DNA from: Candidatus Manganitrophus noduliformans
GTDB lineage: Bacteria; Nitrospirota; Nitrospiria; SBBL01; Manganitrophaceae
Assembly: GCF_012184425.1 (NCBI RefSeq)
Contig: NZ_VTOW01000002.1
Location: 806,001 to 870,000 of the forward strand
DNA length: 64,000 nucleotides
Reading direction: 5' to 3'
Shown here in pieces: positions 18,413-27,766 of this stretch (the first letter of the stretch is position 1; each line of letters opens with the position of its first letter). The notes below the pieces were generated by a model. It was not told the DNA's origin, searched no databases, and saw only the letters and a program-made list of their open reading frames with translations. A program made the position numbers and the translations under genes.

Positions 18413-18595
18413 ATGAACAATGTGGATGAGAACCTGGAGGTGATTCGGCGCGCCGACCGCGCCTGGAACGCAAGGGACTGGAGCACTTTTGAGCCGCTTC
18501 ATAGGGTTGAAAAGATTTTCTATTACGACAGCCTGAGCGTCATGACACAACTCGGTCTCGTCCAAATCCCCGGAGGCGGAGCGAAGACGGCGTAA
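18413..18595 (+). pseudogene. internally deleted SnoaL-like (NTF2-fold) gene
   Basis: A 60-residue open frame. Its first ~30 residues (NLEVIRRADRAWNARDWSTF) match the start of SnoaL-like ester-cyclase proteins, and its last ~28 (EKIFYYDSLSVMTQLGLVQI) match their end. The normal 130-140 residue protein has about 75 more residues between these parts. The join at about 18508 therefore looks like an in-frame internal deletion, leaving a protein too short for the NTF2 fold. It lies immediately upstream of an intact NTF2-like gene. Confidence 0.6.
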
Positions 18596-18615
18596 GGACC
18601 TTGTGGAGTGAAGAG

Positions 18616-19002
18616 ATGACTCAATCATTAGAAGCAAACAAAAAAGTCGTCCGGGAATTTTATGATCTCGCCTTCAATCAAAAGAAGCCCGAGGAAGCGG
18701 TCGCAAAATACATGGGCCCCTACTACCGGCAGCACAATCCGATGGCGCCGGACGGTCCGGACGCGTTTATCGCCTTTGTCCGCGAATTTACAAAAGCCTT
18801 TCCTTCTCTGCGGGTTGATTTCAAGAGAGAGATCGCCGAAGGGGATCGGGTGGCGCTCCACAGCCATATGGTCCGAAAGCCGGACGACCGCGGCCTGGCG
18901 GTGGTCGATATTTTCCGGCTGGAAAACGGAAAGGTCGTCGAGCATTGGGACGTGATCCAAGAGGTTCCGGAGAAATCGGCGAACAACAACACCATGTTCT
19001 AG
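18616..19002 (+). CDS. SnoaL-like / nuclear transport factor 2 family protein
   Basis: 128 residues from ATG 18616 (GGAGTGAAGAG upstream; the open frame extends to TTG 18601 without a better RBS). It has the SnoaL-like pattern: VVREFYDLAFNQKKPEEAV, YRQHNPMAPDGPDAFIAFV, and the C-terminal GLAVVDIFRLENGKVVEHWD. These cone-shaped alpha+beta proteins bind or isomerise small hydrophobic substrates; the substrate is not predictable. The downstream reductase starts 27 bases later, so an operon is likely. Confidence 0.88.
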   Translation: MTQSLEANKKVVREFYDLAFNQKKPEEAVAKYMGPYYRQHNPMAPDGPDAFIAFVREFTKAFPSLRVDFKREIAEGDRVALHSHMVRKPDDRGLAVVDIFRLENGKVVEHWDVIQEVPEKSANNNTMF

Positions 19003-19028
19003 TCCGTCTTGAAAAATGGGAGAAACCT

Positions 19029-19610
19029 ATGAAACCCAAAATCGGAATTATCGGAAAAGGGAATGTCGGGCACGCGCTCCTGCGGGGATGTGAGCGGGCG
19101 GGGTACGAGGCGAAGGCGGTGGGACACTACCTGAAAGGGGTGCAGGAGACCTCCGCTTGGGGAGAGGTGATCATTCTCGCCGTCCCCTTTGCCGCCCTCG
19201 ACGAGACGCTGCGTGAAATGGGAGAAAATGTCAACGGGAAGCCGCTGGTCGACGTCACCAATGTCGTCACCGCCGACTTTCAGCTCGCCCTCGGCTGCAC
19301 CACCAGCGGCGCGGAGGAATTGCAAAAGAAAGTCCCCTCGGCAAAAGTGATCAAAGCGTTCAATACTGTCTTTGCCGAACATATGTATCTCGGAAAGGTG
19401 AAGGACGAGCCGATCACCCTCTTCGCCGCGGGAGACGACGGGGAAGCGAAGGCGGCGGTCCTTCAATTGGGACGGGAGATCGGTTTCGACGCCGTCGACG
19501 CCGGCCCGCTTCAAAACGCCCGCTGGCTGGAGACCCTCGGCTACTTTCACATCCAACTCGGCTACGCTCTTAAAATGGGATCGGACGTCGAATTCAAGTT
19601 GATAAGGTAA
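19029..19610 (+). CDS. NADPH-dependent F420 reductase-like NAD(P)-binding oxidoreductase
   Basis: 193 residues from ATG 19029 (GGGAGAA RBS). Rossmann motif IGIIGKGNVGHALLRGCERA at residues 4-23, then VIILAVPFAALDETL and VIKAFNTVFAEHM, typical of the F420-dependent NADP reductase / NAD(P)-binding family. The pattern DAGPLQNARWLETLGYFHIQ near the C-terminus agrees. Most bacterial members act without F420 on unknown substrates. It is followed after 6 bases by glucose dehydrogenase. Confidence 0.88.
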   Translation: MKPKIGIIGKGNVGHALLRGCERAGYEAKAVGHYLKGVQETSAWGEVIILAVPFAALDETLREMGENVNGKPLVDVTNVVTADFQLALGCTTSGAEELQKKVPSAKVIKAFNTVFAEHMYLGKVKDEPITLFAAGDDGEAKAAVLQLGREIGFDAVDAGPLQNARWLETLGYFHIQLGYALKMGSDVEFKLIR

Positions 19611-19616
19611 ATCATC

Positions 19617-20720
19617 ATGAAAGCGGTCGCAGTTTATCCCGGAAAACCGAATTCGGCCCATCTCACCGAGGCCCCTCGGCCCGACCTCGAAAGTGTTCCG
19701 AACGGCCGGGGGGTCCTCGTGAAGGTCCTCCGGGTCGGCGTCGACGGCACCGACCGGGAAATCAATGAAGCGCTCTACGGCGCCCCGCCGCCGGGGGACG
19801 ACTTCCTCATCATCGGACATGAGAGTTTTGGACAGGTCGAGGCGGTCGGGCCGAACGTCGCTGGCCTGAAACCGGGCGATTACGTCGTCGCCACGGTACG
19901 GCGGCCGGGCCGGAGCATTTACGACCGGATCGGTCTTTACGACTTCACTACCGACGAGGTCTACTACGAACGGGGGATCAACCTCCTTCATGGATATCTG
20001 GCCGAGTATTATGTCGATGATATGGACTACCTGATCGAAGTTCCTCCCTCGTTAAAAGAGGTCGGTGTGCTGCTGGAGCCGAGCACGGTGATGGAGAAGG
20101 GCTGGTCCCAGGCGACGGAGATCCAGCACCGCCTGAAGACCTGGCGGCCGCAGCGGGCGGCGGTCCTGGGGGCCGGAACGATCGGCCTGCTCGCCACCTT
20201 GATCCTCCGGCTGCGGGGGGTGGAGGTGACGACCTTCGCGCGAAAAAAGAAGCCCTACCTGAATGCCGATCTCGTCGAAGCGGTCGGGGCCCGGTATCTC
20301 TCGACCCGGGAGATCTCCCTCCGGGATGCGGCGGGACGGAATGGGCCGTTCGATCTTATGTTGGAGGCGACCGGTTATTCTCCCCTTGCTTTCGAGGCGA
20401 TGGAGGCGCTGGGGAAAAACGGGGTATTGATTCTCTCCAGCGTGACCGGCGGGGAGCGGAAAAGCGAGGTCCCGGCCGATCGGATCAACCTGGGGTTCGT
20501 CCTGGGAAACAAGGTCGCCGTCGGGACCGTCAGCGCCAATCGCGAGCACTTCAAAACCGGCGTGCGCGACCTCGCTTGCGCCGAAGCGGCCTATCCCGGC
20601 TGGCTGGAACGCCTTCTGACCCACCCGGTGAAGGGGCTGGAAAACTACGGCCGCCTGTTTCAACTCCTGATCGAAGGGAAAGAGACGATCAAAATCTACT
20701 GCGACGTGGCGGATTTCTAG
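19617..20720 (+). CDS. glucose 1-dehydrogenase, archaeal-type MDR family
   Basis: 367 residues. Medium-chain dehydrogenase with the glucose-dehydrogenase arrangement of the Thermoplasma/Haloferax type: the zinc site uses an acidic residue in [10 protein letters not shown] plus GHES rather than the common GHE-Cys pattern, and the coenzyme motif is [15 protein letters not shown]. The segments [25 protein letters not shown] (split) and [14 protein letters not shown] are characteristic. It oxidises glucose to gluconolactone with NAD(P)+. The adjoining GH15 gene would release glucose from an alpha-glucan or trehalose, so the pair may form a short glucose-oxidising route. Confidence 0.9.
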   Translation: MKAVAVYPGKPNSAHLTEAPRPDLESVPNGRGVLVKVLRVGVDGTDREINEALYGAPPPGDDFLIIGHESFGQVEAVGPNVAGLKPGDYVVATVRRPGRSIYDRIGLYDFTTDEVYYERGINLLHGYLAEYYVDDMDYLIEVPPSLKEVGVLLEPSTVMEKGWSQATEIQHRLKTWRPQRAAVLGAGTIGLLATLILRLRGVEVTTFARKKKPYLNADLVEAVGARYLSTREISLRDAAGRNGPFDLMLEATGYSPLAFEAMEALGKNGVLILSSVTGGERKSEVPADRINLGFVLGNKVAVGTVSANREHFKTGVRDLACAEAAYPGWLERLLTHPVKGLENYGRLFQLLIEGKETIKIYCDVADF

Positions 20721-22568
20721 ATGCCCTATCAACCGATTGAGAATTACGGCCTGATCGGCGACATGCACACCGCCGCGCTGGTCGGGATCGACGGATCGAT
20801 CGACTGGTACTGCTTCCCCCACTTCGACTCCCCCTCCGTCTTCGCGGCGATCCTCGACGACCGGATCGGGGGGCGCTTCAAGATCGCCCCGGCCGAGCCG
20901 TCGGAGAAGATCCGGCCGCGGCAGGCCTATTGGCCCGACACCAACATTCTGGTGACCCGCTTCTACTCTCCCGATGGGGTCGGCGAGGTCACCGATTATA
21001 TGCCGGTCGATTTGGATTGGGAAGGACACGGAACCCATCAGCTCGTTCGCCGCGTCCGGGTCGTCCGGGGAAGCATGCCCTTCCGGATGGAGTGCCGGCC
21101 CGCCTTCAATTACGCCCGGGACGAACACCGGACACATCTTCTCCCGGGGGGGGTCTGCTTCGAGTCCCCTCTGCTGACGCTGGGGCTGGCGACCGCCGTT
21201 CCGCTCACGCCCGACGGAAAAGGGGTCATCGCCGAGTTCCGCCTCCGGGAGGAAGAGAGCGTCACCTTTCTCCTGCAGGATACCGAGCTGGGACAGGGGT
21301 GCGGGATCGGGCTCTCCGAAAAAGAAGCGACGGCCCTTTTCAAGAAAACGGTCGACTACTGGCGGCGTTGGCTCTCCAAGTGCACCTACAGCGGCCGTTG
21401 GCGGGAGACCGTCCACCGCTCGGCGCTCGCCTTGAAGCTGATGACCTTCCGGCCGACCGGGGCGATCGTCGCGGCGCCGAGCTGCTCTCTGCCGGAAGTG
21501 ATCGGAGGAAAACGGAATTGGGACTACCGGTACACCTGGATTCGGGACGCCGCCTTCACCCTCTACGCCCTGATGCGGATCGGCCTCACGGAGGAGGCGA
21601 CGGCGTTCATGGGCTGGGTGGAGGCGCGCTGCGCAGAGCTGAAGCCCGACGGATCGCTCCAGATCATGTATGGAATCGACGGCCGCCATCACCTGATCGA
21701 AGAACATCTCGACCACCTCGAAGGGTACCGCGGGTCCCGCCCGGTCCGGATCGGCAACGGCGCCTACAACCAGATCCAGCTCGACATCTACGGGGAGCTG
21801 ATGGATTCGGTCTATCTCTACAACAAATACGGCGCGCCGATCTCGTACGATTTCTGGCGGAGCCTCTGCCGATTGATGGATTATTTGGCCGAAAATTGGG
21901 ACCAACCCGACGAGGGGATCTGGGAGGTCCGCGCCGGCCGGTACCACTTCGTCTACTCGAAGCTGATGTCGTGGGTGGCGTTCGACCGGGCGCACCGGCT
22001 TGCCGAGAAGCGCTCTTTTCCGGCCGACCGCTTGCGGTGGCTCACCTGCCGCGACACGATCTATCAAGAGATCATGACCCGCGGATGGAATGAGAAGCGG
22101 CAAACCTTCGTCCAGTATTACGGGGGAGAATCGCTCGACGCTGCGCTTCTGATGATGCCGCTTGTCTTTTTCACCTCCCCCGACGACCCGCGGATACGGA
22201 AAACACTCGACGCCATCCTCAAGTCACCCGAAGAGGGGGGGCTGGTCTCGAACAGCCTCGTCTACCGGTACAATATACGGGACCTGCCCGACGGATTCGA
22301 CGACGTCGAGGGAACCTTCAATATTTGCACTTTCTGGCTGGTGGAGGCGATGGCCCGCGCCGGTCGCTTCGATCCGAAGAAACTCGACAGCGCCCGGCTG
22401 ATTTTCGAGCAGATGCTCGGCTACGCCAACCATCTTGGGCTCTACGCCGAAGAGACCGGACCGGTCGGGGAAGCGCTCGGAAACTTTCCGCAGGCGTTCA
22501 CCCATCTCGGCCTGATCAGCGCCGCGTTCAACCTTGACCGGGCGCTCGGAAGCGCCGATCGATCGTAG
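20721..22568 (+). CDS. glycoside hydrolase family 15 (glucoamylase/trehalase-like)
   Basis: 615 residues. The N-terminal beta-sandwich begins with the GH15 hallmark [20 protein letters not shown] and [19 protein letters not shown]. The (alpha/alpha)6 barrel carries [38 protein letters not shown] and [17 protein letters not shown], and the C-terminus the catalytic-base region [19 protein letters not shown]. Members hydrolyse terminal alpha-1,4, alpha-1,6 or trehalose linkages; the exact substrate is not decidable here. No signal peptide, so it acts in the cytoplasm, probably on storage glucan or trehalose. It starts directly after the glucose dehydrogenase stop codon. Its own stop codon TAG is the first part of a palindromic repeat. 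Confidence 0.92.
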   Translation: MPYQPIENYGLIGDMHTAALVGIDGSIDWYCFPHFDSPSVFAAILDDRIGGRFKIAPAEPSEKIRPRQAYWPDTNILVTRFYSPDGVGEVTDYMPVDLDWEGHGTHQLVRRVRVVRGSMPFRMECRPAFNYARDEHRTHLLPGGVCFESPLLTLGLATAVPLTPDGKGVIAEFRLREEESVTFLLQDTELGQGCGIGLSEKEATALFKKTVDYWRRWLSKCTYSGRWRETVHRSALALKLMTFRPTGAIVAAPSCSLPEVIGGKRNWDYRYTWIRDAAFTLYALMRIGLTEEATAFMGWVEARCAELKPDGSLQIMYGIDGRHHLIEEHLDHLEGYRGSRPVRIGNGAYNQIQLDIYGELMDSVYLYNKYGAPISYDFWRSLCRLMDYLAENWDQPDEGIWEVRAGRYHFVYSKLMSWVAFDRAHRLAEKRSFPADRLRWLTCRDTIYQEIMTRGWNEKRQTFVQYYGGESLDAALLMMPLVFFTSPDDPRIRKTLDAILKSPEEGGLVSNSLVYRYNIRDLPDGFDDVEGTFNICTFWLVEAMARAGRFDPKKLDSARLIFEQMLGYANHLGLYAEETGPVGEALGNFPQAFTHLGLISAAFNLDRALGSADRS

Positions 22569-22592
22569 GGGCGTATTGCGATACGCCCCTAC
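22565..22592. repeat. GTAGGGGCG palindromic repeat, copy 1
   Basis: GTAGGGGCGTAT and ATACGCCCCTAC form 12-bp arms around TGCG. The TAG at 22566-22568 is the stop codon of the GH15 gene. Other copies are at 28496, 38117, 54153 (variant) and 57782. Confidence 0.85.
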
Positions 22593-22708
22593 AAAAAAAG
22601 GTTCACCGCGCGAATGTCCGTTCACCCCCCCTTGAATCGGGATTGAACTTTCTCCTCCAAAAGTGTTACGCTTGATTTTGCGCTTTTGAATTGGAGTTGG
22701 AGGCGGAG

Positions 22709-22990
22709 ATGTCTATCAAAGAAAAACTGAGCGAAGCGATCGATGAATTGAATCAGGCATCCGCGGCGGTCGAGAAACAGACGCAGATGGATTCGGAAGA
22801 AGCAGCGGATACGGAATGGCGAATCAGCTGTCTTCAGACGATGGTGCGTTATCTCTTGGCGAACTGCCGCGTGGAGAGCCTGCTTCGCGAGAGCCTGGGA
22901 GAGCGCGTTCGGACCCTTGAAAACGAGATGAAGTTCCTGCGCGAGCTCTCCGGACAGCCCTTCGATCCCCCTTCCGATCTCCCTTCGTAG
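22709..22990 (+). CDS. small hypothetical protein, coiled-coil like
   Basis: 93 residues from ATG 22709, with GGAGGCGGAG immediately upstream. Glu/Lys/Leu-rich helical protein (EKLSEAIDELNQASAAVEKQ ... RTLENEMKFLRELSG) without membrane segment or signal. I recognise no family. It stands alone between the GH15 gene and the convergent acetyltransferase gene. Confidence 0.7.
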   Translation: MSIKEKLSEAIDELNQASAAVEKQTQMDSEEAADTEWRISCLQTMVRYLLANCRVESLLRESLGERVRTLENEMKFLRELSGQPFDPPSDLPS

Positions 22991-23007
22991 CTTCAGCGGA
23001 CCCCGCT

Positions 23008-24018
23008 TCAATCGGCGATGCCGGCTTCGGACGTCGGGACATCCAGGTTGAAGCGGTAACCCTTCACCGTCACCGCTTCAGACAGACGGAAGTCGAGTTC
23101 AGGATCCCGCACAAACCCCATTCGCTCATACATCCGCATCGCCACCCGCATCACGTCGCTTGTGTGCAGCGTCAGCGCCTGACTCCCCGACCGGCGCGCG
23201 CGCCGGATACACTCGCGCACAAGCGCAGCCCCGATCCCCGACCCCCTTGCCGCCGGCGCGACGGCCAACAAGCGCATCTCCGGCCACGCTCGCGTCATCG
23301 GGGGATTGTTCGGCGGAGAATAGACACTCCCGGCCGGGTACAATAGAATGGCGCCGACAATCATACCCTCGCGCTCCGCAACGATCTGCTCGGCCGGTTC
23401 GACGTTCGCAAGGGTGGCCGATATGCCCTGCCGGTAGCCTTCCCAATGGACCGGCATCTGCGCCGCGTACTCCTGAAAAGCGGCCAGCGTCACCTCCCGA
23501 ATCGCCTCCCGGTCGCTCTCCTTTGCATCTCGAATGTGGAGTCTTTCGTCCTTCCGACCGACCCTCAAGTCCAGCATCATCGGCACGTAAACGATCCCCG
23601 ATTTGCGGACCGGTTCAGATTGCCTGACAAAACCGAGCTTTTCATACACGCCGACAGCCGCAAGGGAGGCGTTCACGGTGAACCGTCTCGGATTCCCGGC
23701 GGCGAGACTCGCCCCCTTGGCCGTTTCCCAGAGCGCCCTTGCGATGCCGCGGCCCTGAAAATCTTTCGACACGAAGAGATGGAAGAGATGGCCGTTCTCT
23801 TTCACCGCAACCGCGCCGATGATCTTCCCACCCTCTTCGGCGACGTGATAACGACAGCCGGACGCAATGTACTTCCGGATCGATGCGGTATCCATCTCTT
23901 CGAGCAGCCGCTTGGCCGCCGCTTCGGTGAAGTCGGGTACAATGAACTCCCGCGCCAGCGCGCTGACAAGCGCGCTGATCGCGGGGGCGTCGTCAATGAC
24001 GGCGGGTCGAATTTTCAT
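23008..24018 (-). CDS. protein with two tandem GNAT acetyltransferase domains
   Basis: 336 residues from ATG 24018 (GAGGG RBS; GTG at 24030 is an alternative). The first GNAT domain (residues ~1-150) has the acetyl-CoA loop LFVSKDFQGRGIARALWE; the second (~160-325) has LLAVAPAARGSGIGAALVRE. Both keep the Q/RxxGxG/A motif and should bind acetyl-CoA. The domains are typical of small-molecule or N-terminal acetyltransferases; the acceptor is unknown. Divergent from the peroxiredoxin gene. Confidence 0.9.
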   Translation of the reverse strand: MKIRPAVIDDAPAISALVSALAREFIVPDFTEAAAKRLLEEMDTASIRKYIASGCRYHVAEEGGKIIGAVAVKENGHLFHLFVSKDFQGRGIARALWETAKGASLAAGNPRRFTVNASLAAVGVYEKLGFVRQSEPVRKSGIVYVPMMLDLRVGRKDERLHIRDAKESDREAIREVTLAAFQEYAAQMPVHWEGYRQGISATLANVEPAEQIVAEREGMIVGAILLYPAGSVYSPPNNPPMTRAWPEMRLLAVAPAARGSGIGAALVRECIRRARRSGSQALTLHTSDVMRVAMRMYERMGFVRDPELDFRLSEAVTVKGYRFNLDVPTSEAGIAD

Positions 24019-24068
24019 TAAAGCCCTCACGAAGGGTATGCCGCCGCGCTCGGGTCGCTCCCCAAGTA

Positions 24069-24097
24069 TTGTCCCGTAGAACCCATCGGCGTAGAAT
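24069..24097 (+). promoter_or_regulatory. putative sigma-70 promoter for the peroxiredoxin operon
   Basis: TTGTCC (24069-24074), 17-base spacer, TAGAAT (24092-24097), about 60 bases ahead of the ATG at 24158. Confidence 0.55.
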
Positions 24098-24157
24098 AAA
24101 TATATACGGCATAAAAAATAAGATCCAGAATAAATTCAGGAAGCAAAGGAGGATACC

Positions 24158-24655
24158 ATGGCTTCCCTCTCTTATCCTAACAAACCGGCCGTCGATTTCA
24201 CCTTGCCGAACGGCGAGGCGCAGCCGGTCAAGCTGAGCGGCTATCGCGGCAAAAATGTCGTCCTCTCGTTCTACCCGGCCGACTGGTCCCCCGTCTGCAC
24301 CAGCGAGCTGTCGCTCATACAAGAGGTTCTCGACGACATCCGCGGCTACAACGCCGAGGTCCTGGGGGTCAGCGTCGACAACACCTACTCGCATCGCGCC
24401 TGGGCCGAGCGCCAGCACTTGACCTTTCCGTTGCTGAGCGATTTCTGGCCCCACGGCGAGGTGGCCCGCCAATATGAGGTCTTTCGCGAAAAAGACGGGA
24501 TTAGCGAGCGCGCCCTTTTCTTTATCGACGAAACGGGGATGCTCCGCGAGCGCTGGGTTTCCGAAGATCCCGCGATCGCCCCCGGCTTGAATATCATTTT
24601 CGATGCGCTCGAACGGATCCAGGGAGCGCGCCCGAAGGAGGCCCGTTATGCTTGA
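24158..24655 (+). CDS. peroxiredoxin (AhpC/TSA-Bcp type)
   Basis: 165 residues. Reduces hydrogen peroxide and organic peroxides. The peroxidatic Cys47 is in YPADWSPVCTSELSL; the usual Thr (PxxxT/SxxC) is replaced by Ser at SPVC, which the family tolerates. AAAGGAGG lies upstream. No second Cys is evident in the C-terminal part, so it may be a 1-Cys type relying on an external reductant. The downstream DsbA-like gene overlaps its stop codon by 8 bases and could supply thiol chemistry. Confidence 0.92.
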   Translation: MASLSYPNKPAVDFTLPNGEAQPVKLSGYRGKNVVLSFYPADWSPVCTSELSLIQEVLDDIRGYNAEVLGVSVDNTYSHRAWAERQHLTFPLLSDFWPHGEVARQYEVFREKDGISERALFFIDETGMLRERWVSEDPAIAPGLNIIFDALERIQGARPKEARYA

Positions 24656-25208
24656 CGACCAAATACAAAAGACGCCGATCACCGACGACGATTGGATTCT
24701 CGGCTCGCCCGACGCGCCGGTCACCCTTCTCGAATACGGCGATTTCGAATGCCCTTACTGCGGGATGGCCCATCCCGTGCTGCAAGCGCTGGTGGCCGAC
24801 AACCCCGATGCGGTCCGGCTCGTCTACCGGCATTTCCCGATCACGAACATTCACCCCCACGCCCTGCCGGCGGCCGAGGCGGCCGAAGCGGCCGGCGCGC
24901 AAGGAAAATTCTGGGAGATGCACGACATGCTCTTCACCCATCAGGATCGGCTTGAAGATGAGGACCTGCTCGACTATGCCGACGCGATCGGCCTCGACCT
25001 CCACCGCTTCGACCGGGAGATGAAGACACATGCGCATCGGGAAGAGGTCAAGCAGGACTTCCGCCGGGGAATCCGAGACGGCGTCAACGGCACGCCGACT
25101 CTCTTCATCAATCGCCTCCGCTACGACGGGCCCCGAGACTACGAATCGATGACGGCCGCGATCGCCGCCGTCAGAGCGGCGATGCAGGACCGAAGGCGCG
25201 CGGCGTAG
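24648..25208 (+). CDS. DsbA-family thiol-disulfide oxidoreductase
   Basis: 186 residues from ATG 24648 (GAAGGAGG seven bases upstream, inside the peroxiredoxin gene). Thioredoxin fold with the active site YGDFECPYCGMAHPVL (CPYC, Cys35 and Cys38), the helical insert, and the cis-Pro loop VNGTPTLFINRLRY. There is no signal peptide, so it is probably cytoplasmic, resembling FrnE-like or DSBA-like proteins. Translational coupling to the peroxiredoxin suggests a joint peroxide-detoxifying role; this is inference. Confidence 0.9.
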   Translation: MLDDQIQKTPITDDDWILGSPDAPVTLLEYGDFECPYCGMAHPVLQALVADNPDAVRLVYRHFPITNIHPHALPAAEAAEAAGAQGKFWEMHDMLFTHQDRLEDEDLLDYADAIGLDLHRFDREMKTHAHREEVKQDFRRGIRDGVNGTPTLFINRLRYDGPRDYESMTAAIAAVRAAMQDRRRAA

Positions 25209-25336
25209 CCGGGACCGGCACATCCCCCGGCGTCTTGAGGTTGGTCTCATACAGGTGGATGATGAGATCAATCTGCGTCCGGAAACGAACGGCTCGGTGG
25301 GCCCTTACGGCCGCACCGAGATCAATGAGGTGCGTC

Positions 25337-26344
25337 ATGATAAAAAAGAAAACAACGTTCAGAACACCCCGCATTCCTGAAACAATGCAGGCCGCCGCCA
25401 TCGACCGGTTCGGTCCGCCGTCGGTCTTGACGCTGCATACCCTTCCGGTCCCGGAGCCGGGTCCGCATGAAGTGTTGATCGCGCTGCACGCCGCCGGCGT
25501 CGGCATCTGGGACGCGCGGATGCGGGACGGCGCCTGGTGGCCGACGGAAGATCCGGCTTTTCCGATCGTGCCGGGGACCGACGGCGCCGGGTTCATCGCG
25601 GCAAAGGGGGGGCGCGTCCGGCGTTTTGAGATCGGCGACCGGGTCTGGGCCTATGCGTATGCCAATCCGAAAGGAGGGTTCTACGCCGAATACGTGGCGG
25701 TCGACGCCGACGCCGTCGGGCATGCGCCGGAACGCTTGGATCTTCTGAAGGCCGGCGCGGCGGCGGTGACCGGCTTGACGGCGCTCCAGGGAATCGACGA
25801 CGTCCTTCGCGTCCGCCCGGGAAAAACCGTGTTGATCTTCGGGGCCTCCGGCGCGGTCGGAACACTCGCCGTCCAGTTCGCGAAATACCGGGGCGCAACC
25901 GTTTTCGGCACGGCGACCGGACGTGATGCGACGCTGCTCGTCCGCCACCTCGGCGCCGACGGCGTGATCGATGCCCGAAGCGACGATGCCGTCGAGCGGC
26001 TTCGATCGCTGGCGCCCGAGGGGCTCGACGCCGTCCTGGGCCTCGCGGGAAGCCGGGCGCTCGATCGCTTTCTCGATCTCGTCCGCGCCGGGGGATGGGT
26101 CGCCTACCCCAACGGGGTGGAGCCTGAACCGAGGCCGCGCCCCAGCGTCCGCATCCGCGCCTATGACGCGGCGGCCGGTCCGCGTGAATTCGCGCGGCTG
26201 GCATCCGCCGTGGAAGAGGCCACGCTTCGCGTGCCGGTCTCGGAAGTCTATCCGCTGGCGCAGGCCGCCCAGGCGCATGAACGGCTCGAGAAGGGACATG
26301 TGCTGGGGAGGATTGCGCTGCGGATTCGCGGGGGACGTCGGTAA
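25337..26344 (+). CDS. NADPH:quinone reductase-like MDR oxidoreductase
   Basis: 335 residues from ATG 25337 (GAGG RBS); ATG 25385 (MQAAAIDRFGPPSVLTL) is an equally good start. Zinc-free medium-chain reductase of the QOR/enoyl reductase type: PFPIVPGTDGAGFI in the catalytic domain (seen as FPIVPGTDGAG), coenzyme motif VLIFGASGAVGTLAVQFAKY, and C-terminal AQAHERLEKGHVLGRIALR. It transfers hydride from NADPH to quinones or activated alkenes. About 130 bases separate it from the DsbA-like gene. Confidence 0.88.
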   Translation: MIKKKTTFRTPRIPETMQAAAIDRFGPPSVLTLHTLPVPEPGPHEVLIALHAAGVGIWDARMRDGAWWPTEDPAFPIVPGTDGAGFIAAKGGRVRRFEIGDRVWAYAYANPKGGFYAEYVAVDADAVGHAPERLDLLKAGAAAVTGLTALQGIDDVLRVRPGKTVLIFGASGAVGTLAVQFAKYRGATVFGTATGRDATLLVRHLGADGVIDARSDDAVERLRSLAPEGLDAVLGLAGSRALDRFLDLVRAGGWVAYPNGVEPEPRPRPSVRIRAYDAAAGPREFARLASAVEEATLRVPVSEVYPLAQAAQAHERLEKGHVLGRIALRIRGGRR

Positions 26345-26357
26345 CAGGGCAACAGAA

Positions 26358-26591
26358 TCAAGAGCTCGTACTCTTCCAAAGGAGTTGGAACTCCAACTCA
26401 TTCTCCGCCCCCTCGCGTTCGTGCTCGATGTTAAAAACGGCGTCGGCCGGGATGTGAAGTCGCTCGCCGGCGACTTGTATTGTGAAAGGCCGCTCCTTTT
26501 CCAAAGCATCCGCCAGGCGGCGAAGCTTTTCTACAAATTGCCGGCGGGTGTAGGTGCGTTCCAAGTCTCGAGATTTACGTCGCGGCATCAT
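26358..26591 (-). CDS. amphi-Trp domain-containing protein
   Basis: 77 residues. The pattern TYTRRQFVEKLRRLADALE, followed by IPADAVFNIEHEREGAENEL and a closing ELEFQLLW, is that of the small amphi-Trp domain family, whose members end in a Glu/Leu-rich strand with Trp. Function of the family is unknown. TAAGGAG precedes the tandem ATGATG start at 26591. Minus strand, 78 bases downstream of nothing co-directional; it stands between two convergent or unrelated genes. Confidence 0.75.
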   Translation of the reverse strand: MMPRRKSRDLERTYTRRQFVEKLRRLADALEKERPFTIQVAGERLHIPADAVFNIEHEREGAENELEFQLLWKSTSS

Positions 26592-26670
26592 GAAGCTCCT
26601 TATTTACTATGTTTTCCGTTTTTCCGAAAGCGCCGTCCGCTCCCCCTTCTGTTTGCGGGCTGTTTGCGGG

Positions 26671-27693
26671 TCATCCGGCCGCGATCATGATCAGCAGCGT
26701 CGCCGCGTAGACCGAGAGGATCAGAAAGCTCTCGAACCCGATCTTGCCGATGCCGTAGGTCTCCCTGCGAACCATCCCGAGCAGCAGAATGGCGGTCATC
26801 CATATCGCAACCAGTCCCCACAAGAGCTGAAGCGACGAAATGTCGTGGTAGATCGATCCCCCGCGGTAGCCGAGATCGGCGGCGGCGATCACCAGCATGT
26901 TGAAGCAGTTCGTGCCGATGATGTTGCTGACCGCCAACGTGAGCGCCCCTTGGCGGATCGCCGCGATGGTCGTGACGAGTTCGGGGGAGGAGGTGGAAAC
27001 GGCGGTGAGCACCCCCCCCGCCACGCTTTCTGAGAGCGCCGTTCGATCGGCGATCGTCTTCGCCGCTTCCATCAGGACCCACCCCGAGGCGGCGGTGATC
27101 GCCGTCAGTCCGGCGAATTTCAGCCACAGCGCCGACAATCCACCCCCGCCTCGCCCCGTCGCCGGCACATCCTCGATGGTCTGCCGCGTCATTCTGGGAG
27201 ACCACATCGGCGCCCTCTGGGACCGCCGGACTAAGCGAAGCCCGAAGAGATACGCGATGACGATCAGCGGCGTCGCCGGATGAATCCTCCCGAAAGTGAC
27301 GGAAGGAGCGGTCATCGCGATGAGCGGGATGGCCAGCAGCGCGATCGAGAGAGCGGCCTGCGTCAGGTTTGCCGCCGAGGCGGCTGCATGCTCCAGATTC
27401 GCCTTTCTGTAGATGATGTCTCCGACGCCGAGGAAGGCCAGGTTGACCGCAATGCTACCGAAGATATTGCTCATCGCAAGCTCGGGCCGTCCGTCGACCG
27501 CCGCGCTGAGGGTCGCGGCGAAGTCGGGAAGAGAGGTCGCGCCGGCGAGCAGGAGGGTGCCGATCATCGCCTCGCCGAGACCGGTTTTGTCGGCAAGCTC
27601 ATCGGCGGTCCGGGAGAGAAATGTCCCGGCCATGGCGATGACGATCGCGGCGATTGAAAAGAGAGCGACGCCGGATGTCAGCGAATCGAGCAT
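26671..27693 (-). CDS. sodium/calcium exchanger family membrane protein (CaCA)
   Basis: 340 residues from ATG 27693 (GAGG RBS). Two inverted alpha-repeat halves each of about five helices. The alpha motifs are LLLAGATSLPDFAATLSAAV (first half) and LTAVSTSSPELVTTIAAIRQ (second half), each followed by the conserved SNIFGS / SNIIGTNCFNM segment. These motifs form the cation-binding site of YrbG-like Ca2+/Na+ or cation/H+ antiporters. The first motif has Asp in place of the usual Glu (LPDF versus LPE), a conservative change that may affect ion choice. Confidence 0.93.
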   Translation of the reverse strand: MLDSLTSGVALFSIAAIVIAMAGTFLSRTADELADKTGLGEAMIGTLLLAGATSLPDFAATLSAAVDGRPELAMSNIFGSIAVNLAFLGVGDIIYRKANLEHAAASAANLTQAALSIALLAIPLIAMTAPSVTFGRIHPATPLIVIAYLFGLRLVRRSQRAPMWSPRMTRQTIEDVPATGRGGGGLSALWLKFAGLTAITAASGWVLMEAAKTIADRTALSESVAGGVLTAVSTSSPELVTTIAAIRQGALTLAVSNIIGTNCFNMLVIAAADLGYRGGSIYHDISSLQLLWGLVAIWMTAILLLGMVRRETYGIGKIGFESFLILSVYAATLLIMIAAG

Positions 27694-27766
27694 AGGTCCT
27701 CTCACGGTCGGGTGCGGCCACGTCGTTGCTCGATCTCAGAATCCGAGCCGCCCAAAGGCTTTCGGA

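Noticed and set aside
20052-22103. 683-residue minus-strand open frame opposite the GH15 and glucose dehydrogenase genes
   Set aside because: Shadow ORF in high-GC coding DNA; the plus-strand frames carry clear enzyme motifs, and the minus frame is Arg/Pro/Asp-rich without any family pattern.
22565-22592. GTAGGGGCG palindrome as a Rho-independent terminator
   Set aside because: It is followed by an A run, not a T run, on the coding strand, and identical elements occur at sites without that context.
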